Assembly: GCA_050735975.1 (NCBI GenBank)
Contig: JBOHVS010000365.1
Location: 1-6,661, forward strand
Length of the DNA stretch: 6,661 bases
Reading direction: 5' to 3'
Source: DATMBL01 sp050735975
Lineage (GTDB): Bacteria > Desulfobacterota > Binatia > UBA9968
Of this stretch, positions 4,880 through 6,661 are shown in pieces (position 1 is the first letter of the stretch; every line of letters begins with the position of its first letter). The notes under the pieces were generated by a model. That model did not search any database. It had not been told where the DNA came from and saw only the letters and a list, made by a program, of their open reading frames with translations. The translations under genes and the position numbers were made by a program.

Positions 4880-5623
4880 ATGCGATTTACAGATAAATCA
4901 GTAATCATCACCGGCGGCGGGGGAAAAATCGCCAAGGCTTATGCCCTGGCTTTCGCCAGGGAAGGCGCCAAGGTGTCGCTGCCGGATATCGCCAGCGCTG
5001 ATCACGTGATCAAAGCGATCCAGGATATGGGCGGGACCGCGATCACCATGAGGTGCGATGTGACCGACGAGAAGAGCGTCAAGGCCATGGCGGAGGAGAC
5101 GGCCAGGCGGTTCGGCGGCATTGACGTTCTGATCAATAATGCGGCCTATTTTATGACCGTCTGGAAGGGGCCGTTTTGGGAGATGGCCGTTGAGGAGTTC
5201 GATAAGGCGATGGCAGTCAACCTGCGCGGCGTCTGGCTCTGCGCCAAGGCGGCGGTTCCGTACATGCAGAAGCAAAAACAAGGCAAGATCATAAACATCT
5301 CCTCGACGGTGGCTTTGACGGGCAATCCCAACTACATCCATTACGTCACTTCCAAAGGAGGGGTGATCGCGATGACGCGCGGTATGGCGCGGGAGTTGGG
5401 CGACTACAATATCTGCGTCAACGCCGTGTCGCCCGGCTTCACGGTTACAGAAGGGCGGCAGGTGGATCCGGAGTACGAGCGCATCAGAAATCAGGCGCGC
5501 TGCTTCAAACGGACCCAGGTGGAAGCGGATCTGGTCGGGACCGTTCTTTTCCTGGCCTCGCCGGACAGCGACTTTATGACCGGCCAGTTGCTAAACGTGG
5601 ACGGAGGCGGCCACTTCTACTGA
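4880..5623 (+). CDS. Short-chain dehydrogenase/reductase (classical SDR)
   Basis: A 247-residue Rossmann-fold oxidoreductase of the usual classical SDR length. Seen motifs: glycine-rich TGGGGKIA (11-18), Asp36 at the end of strand 2 (favouring NAD(H)), CDVTD (59-63) for the adenine pocket, NNAA (86-89), catalytic Asn114 (VNLRG), Ser142 (NISST), Tyr155 and Lys159 (YVTSK), SPGFTVTE (184-191), and the C-terminal FLASPDSDFMTGQLLNVDGG. The first motif departs from TGxxxGxG: the last two glycines are Lys16 and Ala18, a variant that may alter cofactor binding, though all catalytic residues remain. The start ATG 4880 follows GGAGG by 4 nt. It probably interconverts a secondary alcohol and ketone in the catabolic scheme of the neighbours; the substrate is unknown. 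It is fourth in the plus-strand run after a repeat-bearing 103-bp gap, so it may also have its own promoter. Confidence 0.92.
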   Translation: MRFTDKSVIITGGGGKIAKAYALAFAREGAKVSLPDIASADHVIKAIQDMGGTAITMRCDVTDEKSVKAMAEETARRFGGIDVLINNAAYFMTVWKGPFWEMAVEEFDKAMAVNLRGVWLCAKAAVPYMQKQKQGKIINISSTVALTGNPNYIHYVTSKGGVIAMTRGMARELGDYNICVNAVSPGFTVTEGRQVDPEYERIRNQARCFKRTQVEADLVGTVLFLASPDSDFMTGQLLNVDGGGHFY

Positions 5624-5638
5624 TCGGAGAATAACCGT

Positions 5639-5667
5639 GTTTAGGTGAGGTTTAGGTTCAGGCTGAG
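5639..5667 (-). repeat. Inverted hexamer tract after the SDR, possible stem with the array
   Basis: On the plus strand this reads GTTTAG, GTGAG, GTTTAG, GTTCAG, GCTGAG, which is the reverse complement of the CTNNRC hexamers at 4832-4861 and in the 46-bp array. It begins 15 bp after the SDR stop. Read-through RNA could pair it with the array; for example GGCTGAG 5661-5667 is exactly complementary to CTCAGCC 5736-5742. This gives a candidate 3' structure for the SDR message, with no uridine tract typical of an intrinsic terminator. Confidence 0.5.
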
Positions 5668-5695
5668 ATCTCTCGCTCAACTGCTCAACCTCAAC

Positions 5696-5893
5696 CTTGC
5701 TTCATCATCTCCTCTTTCTCAACCTTAGCCTCAATCTCAGCCTTGCTTCATCATCTCCTCTTTCTCAACCTTAGCCTCAACCTCAGCCTTGCTTCATCAT
5801 CTCCCCTTTCTCAACCTTAGCCTCAACCTCAACCTTGCTTCATCATCTCCTCTTTCTCAACCTTAGCCTCAACCTCAACCTTGCTTCATCATC
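5696..5893. repeat. 46-bp tandem repeat array, four full units plus a partial fifth
   Basis: Units begin CTTGCTTCATC at 5696, 5742, 5788 and 5834, exactly 46 bp apart. A fifth begins at 5880 and breaks off at 5893. Each unit is a 22-bp block (CTTGCTTCATCATCTCCTCT plus TT) and a 24-bp block of four hexamers such as CTCAAC, CTTAGC, CTCAAC, CTCAGC. Copies differ by only a few bases, mostly A/G or C/T exchanges in the hexamers, so the array expanded recently. A degenerate partial unit precedes it (about 5676-5695). There are no unique spacers, so it is not CRISPR. The plus strand is strongly pyrimidine-rich. Because 46 is not a multiple of 3 it is not a protein repeat. Its last copy runs through the stop codon of the convergent VOC gene. 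Confidence 0.9.
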
Positions 5894-6661
5894 CTGCCGC
5901 CTCCCACTTGCCGACATCCACTTCCCAACCTTTTGTTTGAGACAGATCCAACGCGTTACCTTCGGGATCGCGAAAGCGGAACTCGGCGTAGGGGCGGGTC
6001 GACGGACGCGGCGCGATTTTCAGCACGCTGCTGAGCTCGGTCATGATTGCCTGCATATCACTCACTAAAAAACCGATGTGATTGATGCCGATTCTTGCTT
6101 CGTGGCCCTCAAGTCGGTTGTAAAACGGATGGATGGCCAAATTCGTTTTACCGTCGCCCGCAAAGCGGTTGTCTTGGCCTTGCTTTCGCCGTTCGTAGCT
6201 GGACGGGACCTCACGGAGGCCCAAAACCTGGGCGTAAAAACGCAGCATCATTTCAGGATCGAGCGCATTGTAGGCGATGTGGCGGATGCGGGGATATGGT
6301 CTTTCCTTGGCTGCCGGCACACCGAAGCTTTTGGTTGACAAGCTCACCGGAAGGCATTCCGGATCGTGGATCCTGATCTCGCCGTGATGGATGTCGTCCG
6401 GCTCCTGCAGGATCATGCCGCGCGGATTTATCGTGAGAAAGCGACCTTTAACTTCCTCCAGGTCGGCTACCTCGAGGCCGACGTGATGAAGGCCGCACTC
6501 CATCTTCATTTCATTGAGATCCGGGCGCTTCTTAAAGAAGGTAAGATTGTAGAAGCCGTCGGTGATGGAGATATCTCCCTCGGGCGAGCGGCCCAGCTCC
6601 TCGGTTTTCAAAAAGTGGCGGTAAAACTCCACGAGTTTTTGCGGAGCCTCGCTGATAAACG
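5889..6661 (-). CDS. Two-domain VOC family protein (extradiol-dioxygenase-like), 5' end beyond window
   Basis: The frame is open to the right edge, giving 257 visible residues, so a GTG at 6632-6630 is not the true start. The residues before it, FISEAPQKLVEFYRHF, form the first helix of a VOC domain. Domain 1 continues through DGFYNLTFF and GLHHVGLEV to LPVSLSTKSFGVP. Domain 2 begins RIRHIAYNALDPEMMLRFYAQVLGL, has INHIGFLVSD, and ends FRDPEGNALDLSQ. His in RHIAY and NHIGF are in metal-ligand positions; the third ligand position in domain 2 is Asp (ALDLS) where Glu is usual. Double-domain VOC proteins of this size include ring-cleaving extradiol dioxygenases and lyase-like relatives. With the Pht4- and LigJ-like neighbours, ring cleavage is plausible but unproven. 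It converges on the SDR, and its TGA (5891-5889) lies inside the last partial copy of the 46-bp repeat. Confidence 0.82.
   Translation of the reverse strand, partial: FISEAPQKLVEFYRHFLKTEELGRSPEGDISITDGFYNLTFFKKRPDLNEMKMECGLHHVGLEVADLEEVKGRFLTINPRGMILQEPDDIHHGEIRIHDPECLPVSLSTKSFGVPAAKERPYPRIRHIAYNALDPEMMLRFYAQVLGLREVPSSYERRKQGQDNRFAGDGKTNLAIHPFYNRLEGHEARIGINHIGFLVSDMQAIMTELSSVLKIAPRPSTRPYAEFRFRDPEGNALDLSQTKGWEVDVGKWEAAG

Noticed and set aside
5696..5893. CRISPR array
   Set aside because: Repeats are directly adjacent, with no unique spacers.
6630..6632. GTG start for the right-edge VOC gene
   Set aside because: The frame stays open to the edge and the preceding residues are part of the VOC fold.

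Overview
The window is a moderately GC-rich bacterial segment with densely packed metabolic genes. The mix is an LLM-class flavin oxidoreductase tail, an NMT1-type binding protein, an amidohydrolase, a Gfo/Idh/MocA dehydrogenase, glyoxalase-fold (VOC) proteins and an SDR. Together with its interspersed palindromic repeats, this resembles soil or subsurface deltaproteobacterial-type genomes (Binatota, Rokubacteria, Tectomicrobia and similar). The taxonomic guess is an impression only; nothing here is diagnostic.

Layout. 1-122 (+): last 39 residues of a probable LLM-class oxidoreductase. 170-1039 (+): NMT1/THI5-like substrate-binding-fold protein without a signal peptide. Converging on it are two minus-strand genes: a Gfo/Idh/MocA dehydrogenase resembling phthalate dihydrodiol dehydrogenase (3382-2165), then a metal-dependent amidohydrolase resembling 4-oxalomesaconate hydratase (2062-1082). 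A palindromic interspersed repeat lies between these two. The 314-bp divergent intergenic region 3383-3696 holds a 129-bp MITE-like element with perfect 14-bp terminal inverted repeats. A tight plus-strand run follows: a single-domain VOC protein (3697-4095), an unrecognised probable beta-rich protein (4119-4538), a very small gene interrupted by two in-frame TGA codons (4555-4776), and a classical SDR (4880-5623). A 46-bp tandem repeat array separates the SDR from a convergent two-domain VOC protein that runs off the right edge (6661-5889).

Most notable is the small gene at 4555-4776. It has a strong Shine-Dalgarno site and lies 16 bp after the preceding gene. It reads as a 73-residue protein if two TGA codons, at positions 17 and 21 (U-x3-U), are decoded. 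A perfect 7-bp hairpin with a G in its 6-nt loop starts 15 nt after the second TGA. Its apical loop is 22 and 34 nt from the two TGAs, which fits the geometry of bacterial SECIS elements. I propose an undescribed two-selenocysteine mini-selenoprotein, with a decayed gene as the main alternative.

Functionally, the dehydrogenase, the LigJ-like amidohydrolase, the extradiol-type two-domain VOC protein and the SDR are consistent with catabolism of an aromatic or cyclic organic acid. No substrate can be fixed from sequence alone.
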